From contig NW_026251712.1 of the NCBI RefSeq assembly GCF_025024155.1, forward strand, positions 238,501 through 302,500: 64,000 bases of DNA. Reading direction: 5' to 3'. This document shows, one piece after another, positions 54,133 to 64,000 of the stretch. The stretch's first letter is position 1. Every line of letters starts with the position of its first letter. Under the pieces are notes generated by a model. That model was not told the origin of the DNA and did no database searches. It worked only from the letters and a program-made list of their open reading frames with translations. The DNA comes from Gamsiella multidivaricata. Taxonomy: Eukaryota > Mortierellomycota > Mortierellomycetes > Mortierellales > Mortierellaceae. The position numbers and the translations under genes are program-made.

Positions 54133-56724
54133 ATGGCCACCGAAATCGGTAGGATGATGAACAGCGGGATGAAGCTCTCCTCATCTCCTCTTCTCTCGCT
54201 TTTTTTTTTTTGCGCTTGCGCATTCCAGCAACCTGCAACTGTCATCTAATGCCATACTGTGTCCGTCCGTCTCCTTCTCTCTTCCATGTCCCTTTGTATC
54301 GATCGTATAGCCAACCAAGTCGTTCCCCCATCATCCAAGGTAACGCTCTACTTCTCATTAATTGAATATCTCCAGTGCCTGTTTTCTTTTCTGCTTTTGG
54401 GCCCTCTCTCTCGTCGAACGTGCTTCCTGCGAGCACTGGACACAGACCAGCCGTCGAGAGGTCGTGTCTGAGTCGCATAGCCCTGAAGGGGCCATGTTGT
54501 GCTGTATCTATTGGATCCTGTATCTGACCACAAAGTGACAAATGGTCTCATTGATCGAGGGATCATTACGTACCATGGCCTGCTCTTGTGCCTGAATTAG
54601 CGGCAGTGTCTGTCTCCCGACCAAAAGCGTTTCATGGGGCATCGATGGGTGAACGGGAAACGGTAGTTGATGAAACCACACACTCACGATTTGATTTGAT
54701 TTGATTTGTCTGAATGAATCGAATACCCCTGTAGTCATTGAGCAATGGCGTCCTCCGCAAGAAGCTCCAGGGCTACGTTGGCTTTGCCAACCTGCCCAAC
54801 CAGGTCCACCGCAAGTCTGTCAAGAAGGGCTTCAACTTCACCATCATGGTCGTCGGTATGTTACGGTCCTGCGCTGCTGCAACAGTACCAGGCGTGGTAC
54901 CCAAGCTACTCTCTTTCTTAATTTCTGCAACTGTTTCGATGAATTTGGAGCCTTGCTCTCTTCTCTTTCTATCTCTCTCTCTCTCTCTCTCTCTCTTTTG
55001 GTGTTTATATCCCGGCTGCATTTTTGCTGCTGCTCCTCGTTGCTGCTCCTTTATTTTTGTCTCTCTCTTTCTGGAGATGGGCTCGCAGGCAGACTTATTT
55101 TTACACCATCAGCAACCGTCCGTCCTTTGTCCCTAAAGCACGCCCGGAATGCACTTGAACAACGAGCTTTCCCCATGCCTGCAGCTGTCCTATCATATCA
55201 ATATGCAATTGAGCTTTCAGTTATTGTCAGCAGCGCATCCACGTCCAATACATCGAGCCAGACAACAGAATTCCTGACACATCATCGATTTTATCGTCCG
55301 TGCTTCTTTTTAGGTGAATCTGGTCTTGGCAAGTCGACCCTGGTCAACACTTTGTTCAACGCTCCCTTGTATCCTCCCAAGGAACACGCCCCCCTCTCTG
55401 AGGAAAGTCCAAGAACTGTCGGTATCCAGGTCTTGAGCACTGATATCGAGGAGAATGGTGTTCGTCTGAAGCTCAACGTCGTCGACACCCCTGGCTTTGG
55501 CGACTTTATCAACAACGAGGAGAGGTATGTGTGCAAAAAAAAAATCGGCAGACAATGATTTGTGGCACAATGGAGGTGTTGAACTCGCCTGCTAACGACT
55601 GTTTGCCACTATCTTGGTCATTACTGCGGACAATAGCTGGAAGCCCATCCTTCAGACGATCGAGGGCCGCTTCGATGCTTACCTTGAGCAGGAAAATAGG
55701 GTCAATCGCAGCAAGATTACCGACACTCGCGTCAATGCTTGTTTGTACTTTATTGCGCCCACGGGTCATTCTCTCAAGGCTCTGGATATCGAGTTCATGA
55801 AGAGATTGCACAACAAGGTCAACTTGATCCCAGTCATCGCCAAGAGCGACACCATGACCAACGAGGAGATTGCTGCGTTCAAGGAGAGGGTATGTTCATG
55901 GATCTGCTGAGTATACATGATTGGGGGGACGCATGAGGCTGTTTGGCTGACGCTATTGTTCTCTTGGTATTCCTATAGATCTTGCTGGACATTGCCCATC
56001 ACGACATCAAGATCTACCATGCCCAGCACTACGACTCGGATGATATTGAAACCATCAACGAGACCAAGGATGTCATGGTAAGACTTTTTACGATGCTATC
56101 AATTCAGGCATAGCTATAAAAATCTTCGCCTTTGCTAACCCGTAAATGACTTTCGCCTCCTATTGGTAACCCATCCAGAGCAAGATTCCGTTCGCTATTG
56201 TCGGATCGGACAAGGTCATCGAGACCCCCGATGGTCGCCATGTCCGTGGCCGCAAGTATCCTTGGGGCGTCATCGAGGTCGACAATGAGGATCACTGCGA
56301 CTTTGTGAAGCTGCGCCAGATGCTGATCCGCACACACATGGAGGAGCTCAAGGAGTTCACGAACGATATCCACTACGAGAACTACCGTACAGAAAAGCTT
56401 CTTGGTATGGGCTACCAGCAGGATCACACTGTCTTCCGCGAGGTCGATCCTATCGCGAAGCTTGAGGAGGAGCGTGCGATGCACGAGGCCAAGCTGGTGA
56501 AGATGGAACAGGACATGAAGCATGTCTTCCAGCAGAAGGTCCAGGAGAAGGAGGCGAAGTTGACACAATCCGAGGCAGAGCTGTATGCGAAGCACAAGGA
56601 GATGAAGGACGCACTCGAGAAGCAGCGCATGGATCTGGAAGATAAGAAGAGGAGGATCGAGCAGGGTCGCCCCATTACTCCAGAGAAGACCAAGAAGAAG
56701 GGCTTTGGCTTTGCTGGAAAGTAA
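54133..56724 (+). CDS. cdc3: Septin of the Cdc3/AspB group
   Basis: Septins are GTP-binding proteins that form filaments at septation and polarity sites. Seven exons: 54133-54148, 54311-54339, 54735-54855, 55314-55524, 55637-55889, 55979-56077 and 56179-56724. Motifs: a polybasic/hydrophobic start ([20 protein letters not shown]), which is typical of the AspB/Cdc3 class; P-loop GESGLGKS; G3 DTPGFG; G4 AKSD; the septin-unique element around [20 protein letters not shown]; and a C-terminal coiled coil ([20 protein letters not shown] through [14 protein letters not shown]). Intron 3 has a CT microsatellite (about 54974-54998) and is about 460 nt. The first two exons contribute only about 15 residues. 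Confidence 0.95.
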
Positions 56725-58200
56725 ACATACCCGTTGATATGCCCCTCAGAGTCTCAAACGTAGATCTGAACAGAGAAAGGTAAGGCGTCGACTTGCACGC
56801 ACTCTTTTTTTTTTTTTTTAAGCTTGGTTTTCTGGCATGTCAACTGAACGGCACCTAACACGCTTTTTGTTTTCTCAATCTTTTTTTGCATAGCCTTGCT
56901 TTCTGTAACGTATACCTTCCTTCACCATACATGTCCCTGTTGCGCGACAAGAGCAGCGATGCTGCCAAAAAGGAAACCCCCCTTTTTTCATGAACTCCTT
57001 GGTCTTTTTCAACTCTTTATTACATTAATAATTACTTTACGCCGACCAAAGCTTTAATGAGTAAAAAACTAAACTTTTTTATACACTTTTGACTCTGTTA
57101 GAAAAAATGAAACTAATCTTTGACTATGATTCTGATGCCTCTATTCGTGCTACCTCTTGCTCCGTCTAACTGAGTTTTTAAGGCTCAATTTTCTGTAACA
57201 AGAGATAATGAATGACACAGCTCTTTTTCATACCCGCCACTGTGTCTACGCTGCCGCTCCACACGGCGCTCAGTGTTTGTTGCTGTGAACGCGTCAGCTC
57301 CAAGGGGCCACTCTTGGCGCTCTACAAGACAGAGGCCGGCGCAAGCCATATTATGGCCAGTGTTATGGTCTCTCTCTCTCTCTCTCTTGACTGCATTGTT
57401 GGCACTTGATGGTCCTACCTTCAACCTTTCCTAAGGCACCGCACCGGCAACGTGTTATAGATATCCCCCCGTTCATCAGCATGCATGTTATGGGCCGCCA
57501 TCTATGCATGTCGTAGTAGGAACAAATCCCTGTGCAAACTATTATCACCAAGTTCGTGCAAAAAGTCGTGTTATCTTCTTCTTTAAGGCTGTTATGGATT
57601 GCTGATGCAAAAAACTGGGGCCCTTCTCGTTTCCAAACTCTGCATCCCCTCCCCATCACAAACACCGGTCTTGTCACTCCTGGCTGCCGCTTCCCCCCCT
57701 CCTGCATCCAGCGGCGTTCATTTCCCGCGAGATGCCCTTGTCAAGGGGTTCGTTCCTTTCACCTGCTTGAGGTGCCGCTTCTTTATCTTGAACAATACAT
57801 TACTGATGAATAAAAGGAATGGAACTGTTGCTGGACTTCCAGCACCAACATGATGTGTCTCTCGAATGAAAAGCGTAGCACTCTCCAAACGGCGCTTTGG
57901 TTCGGCATTGGTTGCTACCGGTGCTGGCCCTGGTGCTGGTCGTAATTTTGGAGGGGCACACGATTGCTTGGGAATGGTCTGCTCCAGCTCATGTACGTTT
58001 ATGACGCTTGGCTGTTGACCCTGGGATACAGTAGGATTACGAGATATGGTGCCGCCGTTGTAGGTAGGGTGAATAGCGAGATAAAAAGTAAGCGGAGAAG
58101 TAGGATGAGGACGACAGACGAGAATGTGAGGACAGGAAAGAGTGGAGGGAGGGGAGGAGAAACTTTTTTGGATGTTGTTGGCGGAATTTTTTTTTTACGG
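56725..58200. other. Intergenic 3' of the septin gene
   Basis: About 1.5 kb without a supported gene. It contains T-rich tracts (56807-56820), CT/GA dinucleotide repeats (57368-57386) and short, unrelated frames. The CDS-like frame at 57999-58511 (minus) is mostly shared repeat DNA. Confidence 0.45.
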
Positions 58201-58263
58201 GAACCCTCTAAGGACAAGGGATTTCGTTGAAAAAGTAATAAAACAAACAAAAAAAAAGAAAGG

Positions 58264-58522
58264 CAAGACGGCCGTTGGGGGACGAGCATAATGGAAGAAG
58301 AAAGAAAGAAAAGGGACGCGATATCAGCAAACGCAAACCGCTGATGTTGAAAAAAGGCCGGGGTGCCAGGGTGGATGCAATTTGCTATGCACTTGAGATC
58401 ACAATCAGGGGCGTGAGAGACACACGACGGGGAGAGGTAGCGGTAGACGCCGAGAGGAAAAGACATACGACGGAGCTGAGTGGCCAGTGCGGGGTCTGCA
58501 CCACGCTCCAACGGCCGTCTTG
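58264..58522 (+). mobile_element. Small element with 15-bp perfect terminal inverted repeats (MITE-like), inside the arm
   Basis: CAAGACGGCCGTTGG at 58264-58278 is the exact reverse complement of 58508-58522, enclosing 229 bp. No clear target-site duplication. It lies about 190 bp upstream of the tRNA gene and is repeated with it in the right arm. It may instead be a structural or regulatory inverted repeat. Confidence 0.4.
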
Positions 58523-58710
58523 ATGTTTACCCAGAAAAAAAAAAAAAAGTCGCGCGTTCGCGTCGCGATTCTTGCATATATAGAGCAGAAAATCGACACT
58601 TCAGATTCCTCTCTCTAAGTGCAAGAATTAGTGCTTGAGTCTCATATACTGCACAAGATTTTGCTTTTCAAAAATCGCAGCCAATGGGGATTCGCCTCCA
58701 TAGGCTCACA

Positions 58711-58783
58711 GGGGATCTAGCTCAAATGGTAGAGCGCTCGCTTAGCATGCGAGAGGCACTGGGATCGATGCCCAGGTTCTCCA
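58711..58783 (+). tRNA. tRNA-Ala (anticodon AGC), left copy
   Basis: A complete 73-nt cloverleaf: acceptor GGGGATC/GTTCTCC with discriminator A, D arm GCTC/GAGC, anticodon arm CTCGC-TTAGCAT-GCGAG, T arm CTGGG-ATCGATG-CCCAG. Position 3·70 is G·U, the main identity element for alanyl-tRNA synthetase. Position 54 is A, not T, as in some eukaryotic alanine tRNAs. Position 6·67 is a U·U mismatch. No intron and no encoded CCA beyond the discriminator. A TATA-like CATATATAG lies about 140 bp upstream. Confidence 0.95.
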
Positions 58784-59001
58784 AATTCTTTTTTTTTTGC
58801 TTTCGTCGCCCGGTTGTACTCTTCCTCGTCCCCTTTTTTGCGCCCAAAACCGTGGTTGTGTGGTTGTGATTGTTGCTTCATTAATAACAAAGCAAAGATG
58901 CAATATCCGTATTGTAGCTCCAACCATATTTCTAGCGCCAAAACGACGACAGCATCTTCGCAGCCCTGAAGGTAATTCGAGGTCCATCGCATCCCAAATA
59001 G

Positions 59002-59584
59002 GAATGGGTTGACACTCTTACTTGACAACCTCTGCAGGAAGTCCGTAAGATACTTAGTACATTTGCCGAAGATAAAGGGAATAATCTATTTGACAACCCG
59101 GGTTGTCACTCTTATTTGGCACCCCATGCAACCTTTTGCGACCTTGGGAGAAGCCTTCTTCATGACGGAAAACAGGGTTTTATCGATGATGGACTCAGCG
59201 ATGACGAAATGGGAAATCATTTACATTGTGGAGTCCTTTAAGAGACAGATGACGATCTAGCTTAAGGAGCCAGGGCCAGGTACCATAAGGACTACTGGCA
59301 TAATCGACATTTAAAAAATGTTGGAGTTAGTATAGGGAGTATAGGGGTTGTCAAATAGATTGTCCCAAGATAAAGACAACCTGAGTGTAAACAACAGACC
59401 TTCTGAATCAGCCGCCGTGTGAAAATAAGAAAGGTATTACTTGGGCTACAGGCCCGATTTTCAAGGTAAATGAATTAAATGGGTTTCCTGGAAATTGACT
59501 TGCGTGTTCAACGTGCCAATTGGACTTCCGCATGGGCTGTCAAATAAGACTGACAACCCAGGTTGCCAAATAGATCATTCCAAT
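59002..59584. mobile_element. Older, interrupted copy of the same MITE family
   Basis: The left end (GGAATGGGTTGACACTCTTA then CTTGACAACC) and the right end (reverse complement begins GGAATGATCTATTTGGCAAC, then GGGTTGTCAGTCTTATTTG) match the terminal sequence of the MITE at 59078-59366, allowing a ~16-bp deletion in the left end. The younger element sits between these ends, so this copy is probably the host of a nested insertion. A target-site duplication is not clear. Confidence 0.45.
59078..59366. mobile_element. 289-bp MITE with 22-bp terminal inverted repeats and 9-bp target-site duplication
   Basis: The terminal repeats are GGAATAATCTATTTGACAAC+CC (left) and the reverse complement of the right end, GGGACAATCTATTTGACAAC+CC: 20 of 22 identical, with a perfect 17-bp core at 59083-59099 and 59345-59361. 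Both sides are flanked by AAGATAAAG (59069-59077 and 59367-59375). There is no coding capacity. A 9-bp duplication suggests mobilisation by a Mutator-like transposase; an 8-bp duplication (hAT or similar) with one chance match is also possible. Confidence 0.85.
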
Positions 59585-60611
59585 AGGAATGGTCTACGTA
59601 AAGGCCACGCAGTGTGCTGCCAAGCACTTTCCTGCCCCATGGTACAAGGGCTTACAATTATCTATGTTCACTAGGGGATTTTCGGCTGAGAACCTGGGGA
59701 CACCTTAACTGATGTATTTTGTTAAATTTCCAAAGCAATTTGAATGGCGTTGAAGATCATACGGTGATACCGGTGCTCCAGAACAGCCACAATCGGACTG
59801 ATTTCACACTTCCGAAGACCTGGTGCGAAAAAAGAAAGTCCTCTTCAATCGCTACAACCACTACGAAGATCAGCCCGAGCATCCAAACTCTTGACTTTAA
59901 ACATGTCGTGGCGGATAAGAATAAGCTCCTTCCGCTGATTAAATATTAGGCGTATTTGTGTGAAATATTCCTTCCTCCATTGGATCACTATCATCAGTTT
60001 TTTGTTCTCGCGATTTTAAACTGGTTCGCAGGGAGATTGGAGGCTATGAAGGCCCCTCTCTATGTTCTCTGCGTGTCTGTGATGGAGATGGATGAAGGCC
60101 TGCGTGTTTTGAGTGAGGTCATGGGCCTGATTTGAATAGAGCGTCCAATTTTAAGGAAACTGATAGTGTTTGAAGACTGGATGCATGAGGACAGCTCGAT
60201 CCCACTTTCAGGACTTGTTTAAGAGCCCAGGACTCGAGCCGAATTGAGGTTATGTAGGCCATAATCGGACATTGAGATGCCCCGTTGGATTCAGAGCTGT
60301 TTGTGGATATGGTTGCCAGGTTACATCAGCTCCTTTCTGCACAGTGGTGGTTAAAATCTTTTGAAGCTGAAATAGAGCCACCCAAACATTTGGACCGTCA
60401 TAAGATTAAGAGCGCGCTGTGTACAGCTGGAATGAATGCGAACGGATTAGGGTGGTCCGGGCTGGAGGTCTGAGATGGTCCTCAGCAAGTAGGGAAAGAA
60501 ACGGTCTGCACAACCTCTTCGTACACGCATGCCGCATTCTTTATTTTTATGGTTGAAAACCAGAATTGGTTTCTCTGGCCCATGTGGTGGGTGCTATACA
60601 TGGCGGTTGGT

Positions 60612-61199
60612 TCAACTTGCGTGCCTTGTCCGAAGAACTGTGAAATCAGGGGCTATCTCCAGACGCGGAGTAATTGGCCCTGTTCCCACGATTGCGTCTG
60701 CATATGTAGGAAGTGCTTCTTGGATTGTCAAGGCCACCCCTATGAAATCCATAGCGGCTGTAGTGGTTGTCGCAGCAGTCGTCGTAGTCGTGTTAAGCTG
60801 TGGTGCAGGTTCTAAGCGGACCGCCAGTGGTGAGTGAATTGATCGGATTAAGGACGTGTGAACAACGGCATCTGCATCGCCTGTCGAGTTTGAGATTGCA
60901 GGGGCCGCCGTAAAAGGAGCGCTGTAAAGCGAAGGTGTAATTCCGATAGTCGAAAGAGGATGGGATGTTTCGATGGATAGGTATAGCGCCCTAGTATGAG
61001 AAGCGGGAGATGTTGACATTGAAGCGGAATATCTTATTGCGTGGAACGATGTAGGTAAGGCTGGATGAGGTAGTAAGAGGCGAATAATCGAAAGCAAGCC
61101 GGTGATAAAGAGTGAGGTAGCATGAGGTGGAACGGCGGCTAATATAAGAATGCAATGTCTATGTGGCAAATGGCCTGCGGGTCGATGCAGCCCTCGCAT
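60612..61199 (-). CDS. Doubtful 195-codon ORF in the spacer
   Basis: An open frame from ATG with a basic, hydrophobic start, Ser/Thr-rich middle and a poly-Thr run. No domain recognised. On the opposite strand, overlapping frames (60549-60815, Cys-rich with about 12 cysteines after a Trp-rich hydrophobic start; 60529-60837) are equally open, which argues that the composition allows long frames by chance. Confidence 0.2.
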   Translation of the reverse strand: MRGLHRPAGHLPHRHCILILAAVPPHATSLFITGLLSIIRLLLPHPALPTSFHAIRYSASMSTSPASHTRALYLSIETSHPLSTIGITPSLYSAPFTAAPAISNSTGDADAVVHTSLIRSIHSPLAVRLEPAPQLNTTTTTAATTTTAAMDFIGVALTIQEALPTYADAIVGTGPITPRLEIAPDFTVLRTRHAS

Positions 61200-61512
61200 C
61201 TGTTACACGGCATGCATATTTCAACAACAGCCCATAGCCGATCAGAGCATCCTAAAATCAGGTGTGTATGTACATAGTATATACGTAGCTCATAAAGTTG
61301 AATTCCTGTCATGAACCCAACAGCGCTGCCTTCTTGAGGATATTCGTGCTTGTGATCATGCTATCTGCTTGCTATTGTCATCGGATAGGGCAAGATGAAT
61401 TGCTAAATGTTCTGCAAAATATTACCCATTCTCATTGTCCTTAAAATGTTCAAACGGCGTCCTGGTCTTTGGGCTCATCTTTTTGTACTCGATTTCGATA
61501 ACAAAGCAACAA

Positions 61513-62172
61513 CCACAACCACGGTTTTGGGCGCAAAAAAGGGGACGAGGAAGAGTACAACCGGGCGACGAAAGCAAAAAAAAAAGAATTTGGAGAACCT
61601 GGGCATCGATCCCAGTGCCTCTCGCATGCTAAGCGAGCGCTCTACCATTTGAGCTAGATCCCCTGTGAGCCTATGGAGGCGAATCCCCATTGGCTGCGAT
61701 TTTTGAAAAGCAAAATCTTGTGCAGTATATGAGACTCAAGCACTAATTCTTGCACTTAGAGAGAGGAATCTGAAGTGTCGATTTTCTGCTCTATATATGC
61801 AAGAATCGCGACGCGAACGCGCGACTTTTTTTTTTTTTTCTGGGTAAACATCAAGACGGCCGTTGGAGCGTGGTGCAGACCCCGCACTGGCCACTCAGCT
61901 CCGTCGTATGTCTTTTCCTCTCGGCGTCTACCGCTACCTCTCCCCGTCGTGTGTCTCTCACGCCCCTGATTGTGATCTCAAGTGCATAGCAAATTGCATC
62001 CACCCTGGCACCCCGGCCTTTTTTCAACATCAGCGGTTTGCGTTTGCTGATATCGCGTCCCTTTTCTTTCTTTCTTCTTCCATTATGCTCGTCCCCCAAC
62101 GGCCGTCTTGCCTTTCTTTTTTTTTGTTTGTTTTATTACTTTTTCAACGAAATCCCTTATCGTAGAGGGTTC
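61513..62172 (-). repeat. Right arm of the inverted duplication
   Basis: Reverse complement of 58201-58859. It contains the second tRNA-Ala copy, the TATA-like upstream box, and the 15-bp terminal-inverted-repeat pair. Confidence 0.95.
61591..61663 (-). tRNA. tRNA-Ala (anticodon AGC), right copy
   Basis: All 73 bases are identical to the copy at 58711-58783, on the opposite strand. The two genes face each other across the spacer. The acceptor G3·U70 pair and the U6·U67 mismatch are both retained. Confidence 0.95.
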
Positions 62173-62980
62173 TTGTTATAAAATCTTTCGTAACGAACGC
62201 GCGTCCCAAACCTATTGCCTCTGTAATGCATGCATGCATGCATGTGCCTACCCTACTACCCCGCTACCCCGTTGCCATTGCGACTCATGGATACTTCAGC
62301 CATGTCCAGCGCTCCATCGTTTTATAGTCCTCGGTATATGTGACACAGTCTTCCGTATCCGCCCCAAACTCCAATCGATGCTCATTGCGTGGATACGACC
62401 CTCGGTGGTGTGCTTCCTCTTGTTTTGAATTGCCCGTCTCAGCAGCCTATACACTGAGCTGACGTACGAAGTTTCGTCGTTAGTTCCTAATGACCGGCAA
62501 CCACAATGACAGCCACGTCTTCAAGAGAAAGTACTCAGCGCCTATCTAATGCAAAATGGCTTACCAAATGAGAAAAACTTACAAAGAAAACCAGACGCTG
62601 TCTCCTGTAAATTCCATGGTAATGATAGCAAGGGATATACGTGGAAATGGTTGAAATTGGTTTACGAAAAGACGTGTTTCTGAGCTATATTCGCTTACCA
62701 AACTAGTTGCAAGGGCAAGCAAAAAGGTCGGAAAGGAAGTCTGAGAAGGCGACTGAGCTGGATTCATAAGTGTCACAGTTAGATGATAGAAGAGCATAGA
62801 GAGACGCGGAAAACGACTACCGTCTCCCCCTCAGTTGGTGCAGTGCATCCCTAGCTTTTAAAAAAATATATAGGACCAATAACTGCTACTTTTTTTTTGT
62901 TTTAGGTACAGTATTCTAACTATGACTAGTGGTATAAGTTGTACACGTAAATAAAATACATTTGTCAGAAAATGCTTGCT
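62173..62980. other. Intergenic before the right-edge gene
   Basis: No gene supported. A short GCATGCAT-type repeat occurs at about 62227-62244; the rest is AT-rich. Confidence 0.45.
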
Positions 62981-64000
62981 CTATTGCCGCCTAAAAAGAC
63001 TTGATCCACTGCTGGACCCAGCATTGCTCCGTGCTGATGCAGTGGCCTGGGCTACGACCTTGAGATCCGTCCTGGAGCCGTAAAAAGTCCTACCCGGTGG
63101 ACACGGTGATCGCATGATATTCTCTGTTATGTCCTCATCATCATCGTCCTCGCTTTCATCATCTCCAAAATCTCCTCCTTCCCCTATCCGCCGATGAACA
63201 GGGGCAGGGAGACGGCTCCCTATTTGCTCTGAGGATTCAGTTGTCGATACCACCTTCCGCTGGGAGACCGCGCCAGCGAGTCCCATAGACGAAATACCAC
63301 TAGACCCGTTGCTCGCTGCAGTCATTCTTGTCTGATCCTCACTTTCGAACCCACCAAATCCGTCATGGTTCAGTCCCAGACTGCTCTGTGTCATGATCGT
63401 ATCAGAATGATAACCTAATTTTGGTGCCGGAGGTGGATTGCGATTCGCAAATGGGGTCAAGAATCCACGCGAGGAAAAGTCCGAGTCAGGGTGAGTCGCA
63501 GTGGTAGATGGTGTATCATGCATACGTGTCAGCATACTCGCGGTGCTCACAACCGGTGTCGATAGTATATGTGTTCCTGCCCTTGACCTTCCAGCGCCGA
63601 ATATGAAGTCTCCCATGTTAGTCGTCTGATTTGAATTTGCGATCCCTTGGTGTCCTGTCGCCTGCGACATGTTTACGGACGAGGTTGCGGCAGCGGAAGC
63701 AATGGCAGAAGCAGCAGCTCGACTGGCTGGGGAAGGAGAGGTTGGGTACATGGGCCGCCGCAAAATTGAGTGCTTCGAAAGACCCAGCCCACTGTTTGTT
63801 GACCCCGCAGACCTTGGACTGTCGAATAGAGTTGGAGTCGTCGCCTGATTAAATCCAGCGCCAATACTTTTCCTGCCACTCTGACCCTGACCGCTGCCAA
63901 GGATGCTGCTCCGAAACAGGTTTCTTGAATGATCGACAGGGGTTGCCATTGTTTGCCGCCTGTTTGATGACGAGGCAAATCCGGTGTTGAATGATTTCAT
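62981..64000 (-). CDS. Unrecognised Ser/Gly-rich protein, possibly incomplete at the window edge (339 aa visible)
   Basis: An open frame runs to the last base of the window, where an ATG (63998-64000) happens to be in frame; the true start may be further upstream outside the window. Content: Ser/Thr/Ala-rich low complexity with short motifs such as TPTLFDSPRSAGS, MGDFIFGAGRSRAGTHIL and LTPFANRNPPPAPKLG. An acidic block (FGDDESEDDDDEDITENI) precedes a conserved-looking end (FYGSRTDLKVVAQATAS). Most of it is likely disordered. I do not recognise the family. Confidence 0.75.
   Translation of the reverse strand: MKSFNTGFASSSNRRQTMATPVDHSRNLFRSSILGSGQGQSGRKSIGAGFNQATTPTLFDSPRSAGSTNSGLGLSKHSILRRPMYPTSPSPASRAAASAIASAAATSSVNMSQATGHQGIANSNQTTNMGDFIFGAGRSRAGTHILSTPVVSTASMLTRMHDTPSTTATHPDSDFSSRGFLTPFANRNPPPAPKLGYHSDTIMTQSSLGLNHDGFGGFESEDQTRMTAASNGSSGISSMGLAGAVSQRKVVSTTESSEQIGSRLPAPVHRRIGEGGDFGDDESEDDDDEDITENIMRSPCPPGRTFYGSRTDLKVVAQATASARSNAGSSSGSSLFRRQ

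Larger units (their letters stand above)
58201..58859 (+). repeat. Left arm of a ~660-bp inverted duplication carrying tRNA-Ala
   Basis: Almost base-identical to the reverse complement of 61513-62172 as far as I can compare by eye. The short frames read in both arms give the same peptide (for example the 82-residue frames at 58275-58523 and 61851-62099). Outside GAACCCTCTA (left border) and CCGTGGTTGTG (right border) the two sequences diverge. Confidence 0.95.
58860..61512. other. Spacer between the inverted tRNA repeats
   Basis: 2653 bp with transposon-derived segments at 59002-59584 and no recognised gene. Weak open frames occur at 59719-59949, 60285-60473 and 60529-61199; only the last deserves note and is listed separately. 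Confidence 0.6.

Noticed and set aside
57999..58511. A 170-codon minus-strand frame, and its matching frames in the right arm (61863-62165)
   Set aside because: The frame owes its similarity to the inverted DNA repeat, is not continuous beyond the arm border in the second copy, and has no recognisable domain.

Overview
The window reads as nuclear DNA of a filamentous fungus. It has intron-containing genes (introns mostly 60-150 nt, GT-AG), moderate GC, an F-box/LRR protein, a septin and a fungal-style Rna14. Several lineage-specific families and a degenerate FEN1-like/TnpB-like composite gene resemble what I know from Mortierellomycota (Mortierella and relatives). That placement comes from family recognition only and is an inference.

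Layout. 1-3.0 kb: a decayed gene (minus) with a FEN1/XPG-like nuclease half and a C-terminal half running off the left edge. 3.0-5.6 kb: no intact gene, but a dispersed repeat, an LTR-like block and a 3' relic of the family that follows. 5.7-9.5 kb: two tandem single-exon membrane proteins. 9.9-13.95 kb: divergent RIO2 kinase and DPH1, both serving the translation machinery. 14.1-16.0 kb: a YIPF1/2-type Golgi membrane protein. 16.5-20.6 kb: a very large intronless F-box/LRR protein. 20.6-23.1 kb: non-coding. 23.1-29.8 kb: a head-to-tail array of four coiled-coil paralogues plus one decayed member. 32.0-33.2 kb: a C2H2 transcription factor. 35.2-39.2 kb: Rna14/CSTF3, divergent from an SND2/TMEM208 homologue (39.5-40.6 kb). 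41.5 kb: a nuclease-like gene fragment. 42.6-44.6 kb: a glutamine-synthetase-fold enzyme. 45.4-48.0 kb: a GRAM-domain membrane protein, divergent from UTP4 (48.3-51.5 kb). UTP4 is followed by EIPR1 (51.8-53.8 kb) and a Cdc3/AspB-class septin (54.1-56.7 kb).

57-63 kb is repeat territory. A ~660-bp sequence carrying a tRNA-Ala(AGC) gene is present twice in inverted orientation around a 2.65-kb spacer. The spacer holds a 289-bp MITE with a 9-bp target-site duplication, apparently nested in an older relative. The right edge (63.0-64.0 kb) has the C-terminal part of an unrecognised serine-rich protein.

Housekeeping genes in the window lean toward ribosome and translation biology (RIO2, UTP4, DPH1), mRNA 3'-end formation (Rna14) and membrane traffic or ER targeting (YIPF, EIPR1, SND2, GRAM). 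The accessory parts (1-9.5, 23-30 and 57-62 kb) hold the duplicated families, decayed copies and mobile-element traces. I found no CRISPR, operon or bacterial feature.
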